Shown here: positions 43,540-50,897 of the stretch, in pieces
Position numbering within the stretch: the stretch's first letter is position 1
Layout: each line of letters starts with the position of its first letter
From: Ignavibacteria bacterium
Lineage (GTDB): Bacteria > Bacteroidota > Ignavibacteria > Tepidaquicellales > OLB5
Length of the DNA: 64,000 nt
Direction: 5' to 3'
Assembly: GCA_017303675.1 (NCBI GenBank)
Contig: JAFLBX010000002.1
Coordinates: 757,091 to 821,090 of the forward strand
Program-made: the position numbers and the translations under genes
The notes under the pieces: generated by a model
Seen by the model: only the letters and a program-made list of their open reading frames with translations
What the model was told of the DNA's origin: nothing
The model's database searches: none

Positions 43540-44120
43540 TATTTCCTGTGTATTATAGGTTTTCCTTTTTTAGGAAGTTCTGCCAATAGATAATCAGTTT
43601 CTATTTCTCCTTTTCTGATCAGATCAAGCTCAGGCTTAAGGAGTTTTTTCTCATCTTTGTTTAAATGATCAATAAAAAGCACACCGTTTAAATGATCGAT
43701 CTCATGCTGTGCAACCCGCGCTAAAAACCCTTTAAGTTCTACATAATGTTTATTCAGGTCAAGGTCCTGGTATTCCACATATATTGTTTCAGGCCTGGTA
43801 ACATCAGCACGCACATACGGAATGCTGAGACAGCCTTCTTCGAGTGTAATTTCACCGTGATGATCTTTTATTACAGGATTGATAAGTGTAATAGGTTCGG
43901 TTTTTATCTTTTTCTTATCTTCAGTGCGTGAAATATCGATTACAGTTACAGCAAGTTCACTTCCTATCTGCGGAGCGGCAAGCCCAATCCCAGTTGCCCT
44001 GTGCATTGTTTTGAACATACTGCCAACAAGCTCAATGAACTTATCATCAATTTTTGTGACCTTTTTGGTCTTTTTTCTTAAGACCTCGAAACCGTATGTA
44101 TAAATGGGTAATGTTTTCAA
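43539..44120 (-). CDS. def: Peptide deformylase
   Basis: 193 residues. All three metal-site motifs are present: GIGLAAPQIG near residue 42, EEGCLSIP near 94 (Cys ligand), and QHEIDHLNG near 136 (HExxH ligands). It removes the formyl group from nascent chains. Start is TTG at 44120; a -7 box TATTTTTG lies at 44127-44134, so the leader would be nearly absent. The last 35 residues are a charged tail (LNKDEKKLLKPELDLIRKGE). It forms an operon with fmt. Confidence 0.96.
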   Translation of the reverse strand: MKTLPIYTYGFEVLRKKTKKVTKIDDKFIELVGSMFKTMHRATGIGLAAPQIGSELAVTVIDISRTEDKKKIKTEPITLINPVIKDHHGEITLEEGCLSIPYVRADVTRPETIYVEYQDLDLNKHYVELKGFLARVAQHEIDHLNGVLFIDHLNKDEKKLLKPELDLIRKGEIETDYLLAELPKKGKPIIHRK

Positions 44121-44302
44121 TATTTACAAAAATATCCGTAATTGTTTGAAAAATCAATTCAAGAAAAATGAGTTATTTATGATACTATCAATATATGTGT
44201 ATATCGTTTTTATTCCGTTTGAATTTTACCATAAATCCAAGTATTGAATAAGCGAAGATTTTAGGTTAAACTTACAGCAATTAAAATAAAAATTTTGATT
44301 AA

Positions 44303-45274
44303 TTGACTGTATTGATAAATACATTTAAAATAATAATTGTTTCACTTGCAAGCTTAATATTTACTCTCGGCGCATATTCTCAAAGTTATATGGTATATAA
44401 GCCTGAATTAAAGCTGAAAGATAAATTCAGGTTTAATGATTCAACCAAAAGCAGCACTGAAAAAAAGCTTAACAGCGGCAGCCAGTTCATGAAGCCAAAA
44501 TATAAAATAAACTACTATAAATTTGCAGCAATTACAGGTGTAACCGCTGGCGCATTCTGGTGGCTGCATAATTATCAGAAAAATGCATGGTGGAGCGGGC
44601 AACGCGGGCAATTTCACATTCAAAATGACTGGGATTATGCGATGAGTGCTGATAAAACCGGACACTTTTTTGACGGAGCTTTAATACAGGCTATTTACCG
44701 AGGTGCGTTTGAGTGGGCTGGATTTAACCCTACCGCTTCAGTGTGGCTCGGAGCTGCATTCAGTATTGCATATATGACCGATGTGGAAATTGAAGACGGC
44801 TTCGCAAGGGACTGGGGATTTTCAGTTGGTGACCAGATCTGCAACGTAACCGGAGCATTATACCCCGTAGCGCAGTATTACTGGAAGCCGCTTAGAAGCT
44901 TTAATTTTAAATGGAGCTATTACCCTTCCGAGGATATAACAAGCGGTAAAAAGAACGGCGCATTTCTTGATGATTATAACGGCCAAACAATGTGGCTATC
45001 AGTAAATGTACATGATTTCCTTGGTAAAAAGGCAAAGAAATTCTGGCCGGATTACCTGAATATTGTAACCGGTTATGGTGTAAATCATTACCAGGAATAT
45101 GATAAACGCTACGCAGATTATTATGTTGGACTTGATCTGAACTGGGAGCGCATCATTCCCGGCAATTCAAAATTTATGCTTTGGTTCAAAAATGTAATCA
45201 ACCATTTCCGCTTTCTTCCTCTGCCTGCTTTAAGATTTAATAAAGACGGCGTAACTTATATTGTTAACTTCTGA
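44303..45274 (+). CDS. DUF2279 (YfiM-like) secreted protein 1
   Basis: 323 residues from a TTG at 44303. Signal peptide LASLIFTLGAYSQS, then a disordered Lys/Ser-rich linker (about 45-65), then the DUF2279 core from about 70: WWLHNYQKNAWWS, DKTGHFFDGALIQAIYRGAFEWAGFNPTASVWLGAAFSIAYMTDVEIEDGFARDWGFSVGDQICNVTGAL. The latter DxxGHxxxG phrase is the family hallmark. Members are predicted lipoprotein or outer-membrane components of unknown role. The stop overlaps the start of the next gene (TGATG), so it is coupled to a paralog. Confidence 0.86.
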   Translation: MTVLINTFKIIIVSLASLIFTLGAYSQSYMVYKPELKLKDKFRFNDSTKSSTEKKLNSGSQFMKPKYKINYYKFAAITGVTAGAFWWLHNYQKNAWWSGQRGQFHIQNDWDYAMSADKTGHFFDGALIQAIYRGAFEWAGFNPTASVWLGAAFSIAYMTDVEIEDGFARDWGFSVGDQICNVTGALYPVAQYYWKPLRSFNFKWSYYPSEDITSGKKNGAFLDDYNGQTMWLSVNVHDFLGKKAKKFWPDYLNIVTGYGVNHYQEYDKRYADYYVGLDLNWERIIPGNSKFMLWFKNVINHFRFLPLPALRFNKDGVTYIVNF

Positions 45275-46311
45275 TGAAAAAAAATATTTCCGATAAACTT
45301 ATAACGGCTTTAACTGCATTATTGATATTTTCTATCACTATTAATGCTGAGGAAGCATCAGGCCTGAAAGGATTATCAGAAATAAAGCTTAAGCTAAAAG
45401 AAAAGCAAAAATCAGAATTTTTCAAGCCTGATCTCAATGGCATTAAAAAAACTTTTGCTGAAAAAAAACTATCAATTACTGATCTTTCTTATGAAAAGAA
45501 CAGCACTCCCCGTAAAATAAAGCAATATAAAGCTGACCCGTTAAAATTAACCATACTTGGTGTAGTTGGTGCAGGTGTGTTTACCGGATTCCATATTTAT
45601 TATTCAAACACATGGTGGAAAGATCAAAGGGATTATTTTAAATACGCGGCAGATGGATATTACGCCAGGAATATGGATAAAGCTTCGCATATTTATACAG
45701 CAAATTTTTTCACAGTTGCTACTTCTGTTGCTTATGAATGGGCTGGAATTTCCCCATCTAAATCTCTTTTATACGGTGCAATTACATCCCTGGCTTACGA
45801 AACATATATTGAAATAAACGACGGTTTCGCTCCGAACTGGGGATTTGACTGGGGTGATATGGGCGCAAATGTTTTCGGTGCGGTTTATCCTTTTATACAG
45901 GAAGAAGTGAAGCCTTTCAGGCATATTAATTTTAAATGGAGCTTTAAACCGGGCTGGATTAAATCAAAAACTTCAAGCTCACAGGATGACCTTCTGGATG
46001 ATTATACTAATATGACCTTTTGGTTAAGCGTTAATCCAATGATTGCTTTGCCAAAAGAAGTGACAAAAGCTAAATTATACCCGAATTTCCTCGCTTTAGC
46101 TGTCGGGATGAGCATTAAGAACGCTTCGCATGTTACAGGCAGCGGAACTGCCAAAGTCGAATGGTTTTTATCACTTGACTGGGATGTGAATCAGCTTCCG
46201 GGAAAATCAGATTTTATGAAAAAACTGAAGAAAATACTCAATTTTTACCATTTCCCGGCACCTGCAGTAAAGATTTCTCCTGAGGGAGTCTGGTATGGAC
46301 TTTATTTTTAA
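45274..46311 (+). CDS. DUF2279 (YfiM-like) secreted protein 2
   Basis: 345 residues, a paralog of the previous gene. Signal peptide TALLIFSITINAEE, a Lys-rich linker, then TFHIYYSNTWWKDQRDYFKYAADGYYARNMDKASHIYTANFFTVATSVAYEWAGISPSKSLLYGAITSLAYETYIEINDGFAPNWGFDWGDMGANVFGAV in short phrases that match the first gene. The His and Asp of the GHxxxG-type phrase appear as KASHIY. The ATG overlaps the previous stop. The two probably form one outer-membrane or periplasmic unit. Confidence 0.85.
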   Translation: MKKNISDKLITALTALLIFSITINAEEASGLKGLSEIKLKLKEKQKSEFFKPDLNGIKKTFAEKKLSITDLSYEKNSTPRKIKQYKADPLKLTILGVVGAGVFTGFHIYYSNTWWKDQRDYFKYAADGYYARNMDKASHIYTANFFTVATSVAYEWAGISPSKSLLYGAITSLAYETYIEINDGFAPNWGFDWGDMGANVFGAVYPFIQEEVKPFRHINFKWSFKPGWIKSKTSSSQDDLLDDYTNMTFWLSVNPMIALPKEVTKAKLYPNFLALAVGMSIKNASHVTGSGTAKVEWFLSLDWDVNQLPGKSDFMKKLKKILNFYHFPAPAVKISPEGVWYGLYF

Positions 46312-46323
46312 GTATTTTTCTTT

Positions 46324-46331
46324 TATTTTTG
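46324..46331 (+). promoter_or_regulatory. Promoter -7 box for the small gene and rpmB
   Basis: TATTTTTG fits TAnnTTTG, 34 nt upstream of the ATG at 46365. Confidence 0.5.
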
Positions 46332-46364
46332 TAGCTTTAATACAATTTCACATATCATAAACCG

Positions 46365-46568
46365 ATGGCTAAACAACAAACATTTGCAGATAAAGCAGGA
46401 AAATTAGGCAAAAAAGCTGAAGTAGTTATTGATCCGGATTCAGGAAAAGAAACTAAACTGCTGAACGTAAAATTCATAGAATCAGTTAAAACTGAAAAAG
46501 GCACCTGGAAATTCTTGGAAAGAATGCAGAAGGTGTATGAATCATCTTTGAAACCGTATAAACCGTAA
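46365..46568 (+). CDS. Small basic protein upstream of rpmB (possible ribosome-linked protein)
   Basis: 67 residues, basic, with the segment VKFIESVKTEKGTWKFLERMQKV. This has a loose resemblance to DUF4295, a small protein that follows rpmB-rpmG in Bacteroidota (pattern ..SxKTGxxxFxE..). The resemblance is low-confidence inference. The gene lies 63 bp before rpmB and may be co-transcribed with it from the -7 box at 46324. ATG start. A ribosome-associated or translation-linked role would fit its position, but nothing is proven. Confidence 0.7.
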   Translation: MAKQQTFADKAGKLGKKAEVVIDPDSGKETKLLNVKFIESVKTEKGTWKFLERMQKVYESSLKPYKP

Positions 46569-46631
46569 CAATAACTGTTTACAGTTTATTTTTTAGTAAG
46601 AATTTTTTAACCAGGAAAAGAAAACAGTACA

Positions 46632-46859
46632 ATGTCAAAAGTTTGCGAATTAACCGGAAAAAAACCGCTATCAGGAAACCACGTTTCCCACGCGCATAAT
46701 AAAACAAAAAGAAAACAGCTTCCCAACTTACGCACCAAAAGGATCTGGGTTGAGGAAGAAAATAAATATGTTACCCTGAAGATTTCAACAAGTGCTCTCA
46801 GAACACTGAAGAAAAAAGGCTATGCTAAAATGGTAGCTGAAATGAACAGGGCCAGCTGA
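46632..46859 (+). CDS. rpmB: 50S ribosomal protein L28
   Basis: 75 residues. L28 signatures are CELTGKKPLSGNHVSHAHNKTKRKQLPNLRTKRIWV and the C-terminal basic KISTSALRTLKKKGYAKMVAEM; the former is the rRNA-contact part (NxxSxxxxxTxR...P). It is normally neighbour to rpmG (L33), which is not present here. ATG start. Followed by a terminator. Confidence 0.95.
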   Translation: MSKVCELTGKKPLSGNHVSHAHNKTKRKQLPNLRTKRIWVEEENKYVTLKISTSALRTLKKKGYAKMVAEMNRAS

Positions 46860-46891
46860 TCTAAAAAACAGTTTTCTAAAAACAAATTTTG

Positions 46892-46922
46892 GGAGTGTAA
46901 TTTTCATTACACTCCTATTATT
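46892..46922 (+). terminator. Rho-independent terminator after rpmB
   Basis: Stem GGAGTGTAAT / ATTACACTCC (46892-46901, 46906-46915), followed by TATTATTTTG. The T-tract is interrupted. Confidence 0.72.
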
Positions 46923-46965
46923 TTGTGTAACGGTGTATTAAAATATTGTTAAAGATTTCTGCATT

Positions 46966-47709
46966 TTGCAAAACATCCCCAAAATAAGCGTAATAATACC
47001 CACACTTAACGAAGAAAAACTCATCGTTAAAACGCTTGAACAATTCACTCAACAAATAAAAAACAAGTTCAATTTAGAAATAATCATTTCTGACGGCGGC
47101 AGCACCGATAAAACACTTTCGTTGCTTACAGATAATGTAGATAAAGTAGTGCATGCTATCCCGGGAGTTAAGCAAAACATTCCCCAGGGCAGAAATGCAG
47201 GCGCAAAAGCTGCGGACGGAAAATACCTTTATTTTATCAACGCAGATACCATCCTTCAGGATGTAAATAAATTCTTTGAAAGAACTGTGACGGAATTCAG
47301 CGACAGCAGGAACCTTGCCATTACCTGCAGGTTTCATGTATTCCCGGAAGATGTCCGTTTATCCGATAGATTATTCCATGGGTTTTATAATAACTATGTT
47401 CGTTTGCTCAATAAGCTTGGAATGGGTATGGGCAGGGGTGAGTGCCAAATGGTACGAAGCGATGTATTTATGAAAGTGAACGGTTATAATGAGCTGCTTG
47501 CCGCAGGGGAAGATTACGACCTTTACCGAAGGATAAAAAAGCTTGGTTCAGGCAGGATAAAATTCCTGAATGATGTGCTTGTGTATGAATCACCCCGCAG
47601 ATACAGGAAATTCGGATACCTGAAGGTGCTGGGCGACTGGACAAAAAATTCCTTTTCAGTATTCTTTAAAAATAAATCGGTTAGCAAAGAATGGGAAGCA
47701 GTGAGGTAA
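46966..47709 (+). CDS. Family 2 glycosyltransferase
   Basis: 247 residues from a TTG at 46966. GT-A fold: ISVIIPTLNEEKLIVKTLE at the N terminus, the nucleotide phrase IIISDGGSTDKTL near 45, the metal DxD-like YFINADTIL near 93, and AAGEDYDLYRRI (catalytic ED) near 178. It adds a sugar from an NDP donor, substrate unknown. No membrane helix; cytoplasmic side. It probably belongs with the nearby LPS/surface glycan genes. Confidence 0.9.
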   Translation: MQNIPKISVIIPTLNEEKLIVKTLEQFTQQIKNKFNLEIIISDGGSTDKTLSLLTDNVDKVVHAIPGVKQNIPQGRNAGAKAADGKYLYFINADTILQDVNKFFERTVTEFSDSRNLAITCRFHVFPEDVRLSDRLFHGFYNNYVRLLNKLGMGMGRGECQMVRSDVFMKVNGYNELLAAGEDYDLYRRIKKLGSGRIKFLNDVLVYESPRRYRKFGYLKVLGDWTKNSFSVFFKNKSVSKEWEAVR

Positions 47710-47750
47710 GCAACAGATTTCTGCATCCAAAATCCTAAAGTTATATTGCT

Positions 47751-47789
47751 ACAGACACAAAGTCACAAAGACCACCAAGGTACACAAAG
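47751..47789. repeat. CACAAAG-type degenerate tandem repeat (right flank of GxxExxY gene)
   Basis: Several degenerate units of CACAAAG(A/T) (acagaCACAAAGtCACAAAGaCCACCAAGg). A matching degenerate stretch on the other strand lies at 48262-48300. Such repeats often surround GxxExxY genes and suggest a dispersed cassette. Confidence 0.55.
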
Positions 47790-47830
47790 AAATTCCGGAA
47801 AGTTTAAAAGTTAAATAATTATATACACTG

Positions 47831-48241
47831 TCAATTGATAATTCTTTTAATTCCATTTTTTATCAATTCTACATTAAAATTAATCAAGTATCCTAAACGT
47901 TTTCCTGTAAGATTCAAATGGCTTAATACCTGAGCGCTCCATAATGGATTTACCTGTTCAACTGCTTTTATTTCGACAATAACCAGATTTTCAACAAACA
48001 CATCGAGTCTAAGTCCTTCTTCAAAAATCATTCCATCATATCTTACCGGAAGATCGATTTGTCTGACAGCGTTTAAGCCTGCCTTATGCAGTTCATAGAC
48101 AAAACAAATCTCATAAATTTTTTCCAGTAAACCTGGCCCTAAAGCTTTATGAACTTTGAAAGCAGAATTCACAATAATTTTTCCGATTTCTTCTTCTCTT
48201 TCGCTTAATGGCAGGAACTTACTTGATTTTTCAGAATCCAT
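47831..48241 (-). CDS. GxxExxY protein
   Basis: 136 residues. The eponymous motif is present: GPGLLEKIYEICFVYEL (G-x-x-E-x-x-Y), followed by VRYDGMIFEEGLRLDVFVENLVIVEIKAVEQVNPLWSAQVLSHLNLTGKRLGYLINF, the PD-(D/E)xK-like Asp, Glu and Lys layout. The family is scattered through many phyla with unknown role and looks nuclease-like. It interrupts an otherwise glycan-related neighbourhood and is flanked by CACAAAG-type repeats. ATG start at 48241. Confidence 0.92.
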   Translation of the reverse strand: MDSEKSSKFLPLSEREEEIGKIIVNSAFKVHKALGPGLLEKIYEICFVYELHKAGLNAVRQIDLPVRYDGMIFEEGLRLDVFVENLVIVEIKAVEQVNPLWSAQVLSHLNLTGKRLGYLINFNVELIKNGIKRIIN

Positions 48242-48261
48242 AAAATTTAATTTTCATTCAA

Positions 48262-48300
48262 TACTTTGTGAATCTTAGTGCACTTCGCGCCTTAGTGTCT
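48262..48300. repeat. CACAAAG-type degenerate tandem repeat (left flank of GxxExxY gene)
   Basis: Degenerate CTTTGTG / CTTAGTG units (read as CACAAAG-like on the minus strand), between the GxxExxY start and the hldD stop. Pairs with 47751-47789. Confidence 0.5.
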
Positions 48301-48307
48301 ATGAAAT

Positions 48308-49294
48308 TTAAACTGAAAGAGTAATTCCAGGGATCAAATAATTCTTCACATAGTCGTCAATTGAAACTTCCAGCTTCATAATTTCATTATTATACCCTGC
48401 TTCACGAAGCTTAGTGATATTTGCCTTGCTGAAATACTGGTACTGGTCTTTAATATTATCAGGCATATCGATCCACTCAATCTGCATTTGTTTACCTAAA
48501 GCTTTAAATACAGCAGCAGCTGCAGCAAGCCATGTTGAAGCAGTGCCTGAGCCTATATTAAAGATACCTGTCTTATTCTTCCCTGAGCCGAGAACAGGAT
48601 CAAAAAACACGGTCATACCCACTGCATCTTTTATATATACGAAATCGCGAAGCTGTTCGCCATCTTTATATTCCTGCTTTAGTGAACGGAATAATTTCAG
48701 CTTACCGGTTTCTTTTATCTGGTCATATGCTTTATTCACCATTGAGCGCATATCACCTTTATGTGATTCATTAGGACCAAATACATTGAAATATTTAAGT
48801 CCTGTGAACTTATCAAGGAGTTTATTTTCAATCACCCACATATCGAACATCTGCTTAGATAAGCCGTATTTATTCAGCGGCTTTAGTTTTGGGATGATAG
48901 CAATATCATCATCAAATCCGTTTTCACCATTGCCATAAGTAGCCGCACTTGAGGCATATATGTACTTTGCATTATTATTTAGGCACCACTTTCCCAGTGA
49001 TTTGGAATACTCTACATTATTTTCGATAAGATATTCCATATTATTTTCAGTGGTTGAGCTGCAAGCTCCCATATGATAAATAGTATCAACCTTATAATTG
49101 ATAGCGCTTTTATTAATTTTGGTTAAGAAAATATCTTTATCGATGTAGTCTGAAAATTTTAAACCGGAAATATTCTGCTCTTTTGAGCCGTTAGTATTTT
49201 CATCAACAAGGATAATATCAGATATCCCCTGTTTATTCAGTTTCCAGCATATTGCACTGCCGATAAATCCTGCACCGCCTGTAATTATCTTCAT
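48308..49294 (-). CDS. hldD: ADP-L-glycero-D-manno-heptose 6-epimerase
   Basis: 328 residues, an extended SDR epimerase. NAD motif ITGGAGFIGSAICW at the N terminus, ASSAATYG (catalytic Ser/Thr) near 114, the YxxxK as YGLSKQMFD near 141, and KYFNVFGPNESHKGDMRSMV, a phrase typical of HldD. It makes the L-glycero form of ADP-heptose for the LPS inner core. It fits with the GT9 (heptosyltransferase-like) gene at 56610. ATG start at 49294. Confidence 0.93.
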   Translation of the reverse strand: MKIITGGAGFIGSAICWKLNKQGISDIILVDENTNGSKEQNISGLKFSDYIDKDIFLTKINKSAINYKVDTIYHMGACSSTTENNMEYLIENNVEYSKSLGKWCLNNNAKYIYASSAATYGNGENGFDDDIAIIPKLKPLNKYGLSKQMFDMWVIENKLLDKFTGLKYFNVFGPNESHKGDMRSMVNKAYDQIKETGKLKLFRSLKQEYKDGEQLRDFVYIKDAVGMTVFFDPVLGSGKNKTGIFNIGSGTASTWLAAAAAVFKALGKQMQIEWIDMPDNIKDQYQYFSKANITKLREAGYNNEIMKLEVSIDDYVKNYLIPGITLSV

Positions 49295-49456
49295 AGTAGT
49301 TGTAATTTAATTTACAAATTTAAGATTTTGTTATATCTAATTCAATTTATTACACATTTTTACATATTTTTATATTTTTTTCAATGGAATTTCAGTTAAG
49401 AAATGGTTAACTTTCTCTTAACTCAATTAACTATATATTTCTCGTGGAGGTATAAC

Positions 49457-50371
49457 ATGAAGAAAGCATTACTATTAATTTTTTTTACATCTATAATATC
49501 CGGCTCTGTATTTTCCCAGAACTGGACAGAAGGGTTTGAGTCAAACGACTCTACATCTCTTCCTGCTGGTTGGAGTGTATATAACAGGGCAAATTTTCCA
49601 ATACAGCCTTTTACAAACTGGACAGTTAGAGACACAGGCAAAGTTTTACCTGGTGTTAACGCTATAAGGTTATCTCGTTCACATACAGGCTTAAAAGCTA
49701 TTGGAGTAAGCTGGTATACAGGAATAGATACTAATACCGGAACAAGTACAGTTTCAGATGCCTGGCTGGTTTCAAAAAGGATCCAGGTCCATTCATCATC
49801 AGCAATCATGACTTATTGGCTTGCAGGAGGTACTCCTACTTTACTGGATAGTCTTCAGATATGGATAAGTACAGTTGATTCAACACCTCAATCATTTACT
49901 CATTATTATGAAACACAGGTCATAGGTCCGGGAACCTGGGGTGAATTTACCCAGTTCGCAGTTGATTTTAGTTCTTATGTAGGGCAGACAGTTTGGGTTG
50001 GCTTCAGGTATAATATGGATGTGACAACGGACGGCGTTTTTATGCACATAGATGATGTTGAAGTTAACAATCCAATCGGCATTCAGAATATAAGCACTGA
50101 AATTCCTCAAAAATATGCGCTTAAACAAAATTACCCAAATCCGTTTAACCCGGTTACAAACATTGAGTTTAGTATAGCTAAAACTAATCAGGTTAATTTA
50201 ATTGTGTTTAACTCACTTGGTCAGGTTGTATCAACTCTTGTTAACCAGGAATTAAAACCCGGAACATATAAATATGACTTCAATGCTTCCGGATTGCCAA
50301 GCGGTTCATATTTTTACAGGCTAACAGCAGGTGATTTTGTACAGACAAATAAAATGATACTTGTTAAATAA
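49457..50371 (+). CDS. T9SS-sorted secreted protein with choice-of-anchor (cleaved adhesin-type) domain
   Basis: 304 residues from ATG 49457, preceded by GGAGG 8 bp upstream; the longer frame from 49403 lacks a start signal and is rejected. Signal peptide MKKALLLIFFTSIISGSVFS. The main domain (25-205) has WTEGFESNDSTSLPAGWSV, AWLVSKRIQVHSSSAIMTYWL and VGFRYNMDVTTDGVFMHIDDVEV, the pattern of the choice-of-anchor J/cleaved adhesin lectin-like fold. The end is a T9SS sorting domain (KQNYPNPFNPVTNIEFSI). Probably a surface carbohydrate-binding protein. Followed by a strong terminator. Confidence 0.9.
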   Translation: MKKALLLIFFTSIISGSVFSQNWTEGFESNDSTSLPAGWSVYNRANFPIQPFTNWTVRDTGKVLPGVNAIRLSRSHTGLKAIGVSWYTGIDTNTGTSTVSDAWLVSKRIQVHSSSAIMTYWLAGGTPTLLDSLQIWISTVDSTPQSFTHYYETQVIGPGTWGEFTQFAVDFSSYVGQTVWVGFRYNMDVTTDGVFMHIDDVEVNNPIGIQNISTEIPQKYALKQNYPNPFNPVTNIEFSIAKTNQVNLIVFNSLGQVVSTLVNQELKPGTYKYDFNASGLPSGSYFYRLTAGDFVQTNKMILVK

Positions 50372-50400
50372 AATCATCATTAAATAGTTTTTATCAAAAA

Positions 50401-50427
50401 GGGACGCAATTTTGCGTCCCTTTTTTT
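50401..50427 (+). terminator. Rho-independent terminator after the choice-of-anchor T9SS gene
   Basis: Stem GGGACGCA / TGCGTCCC (50401-50408, 50413-50420) and a run of seven T residues. Confidence 0.93.
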
Positions 50428-50489
50428 ATGCATGGACTGAAATTAATCGAACACTGATGAAACGGATATAACTGAATTATAACAAAGCT

Positions 50490-50600
50490 CCCCTCCTGTT
50501 ATTAGGAGGGGAAATTCAAAACAATCGTCATATTGTTTTGAATGGGGTGGTCAAAATGAAATATGGATCATTCTGCTTGACTGCGTTACACCCACGGGTG
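50490..50600. repeat. Cluster of hairpin-forming intergenic repeats
   Basis: Three hairpins in about 110 bp: CCCCTCCT / AGGAGGGG (50490-50497, 50504-50511), ATTCAAAACAAT / ATTGTTTTGAAT (50514-50525, 50532-50543), and ACACCC / GGGTGT (about 50586-50600). The rest of the 50428-50897 gap holds no convincing gene; a 68-codon frame over it (50538-50744) is made of these repeats. They look like REP-type dispersed elements. Confidence 0.55.
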
Positions 50601-50864
50601 TATCTTGTAAAGAAGGGATTTAAAAACTTAAGATATAAGCACTTTTTACCTGAATATTTAAACAACCGGCATCATCGGCGTTCTATGGCTTCTGTAATTC
50701 CTGCCAGAGCGGGATTCCGGCGGCTAATTTTGGGAAATAGGTAATCAGTTTCACAAGTGTTCATTAAGTTTTTAGCGGAGTTTCATGCTGCAATTCTATA
50801 AAATCAGCAAATAAATAACCCTCAAAAAACTTCGATTTTCATTGAAACTGACCATATGATTAAA

Positions 50865-50872
50865 TATATTTG
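50865..50872 (+). promoter_or_regulatory. Promoter -7 box for the DUF2723 gene
   Basis: TATATTTG, exact TAnnTTTG match, 26 nt before the ATG at 50898. Confidence 0.6.
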
Positions 50873-50897
50873 TTTTTCATAACATTTTACCAAATAC

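Noticed and set aside
50538-50744. 68-codon plus-strand frame
   Set aside because: It starts inside an inverted repeat and is composed of hairpin repeats with no conserved features; basic and low complexity.
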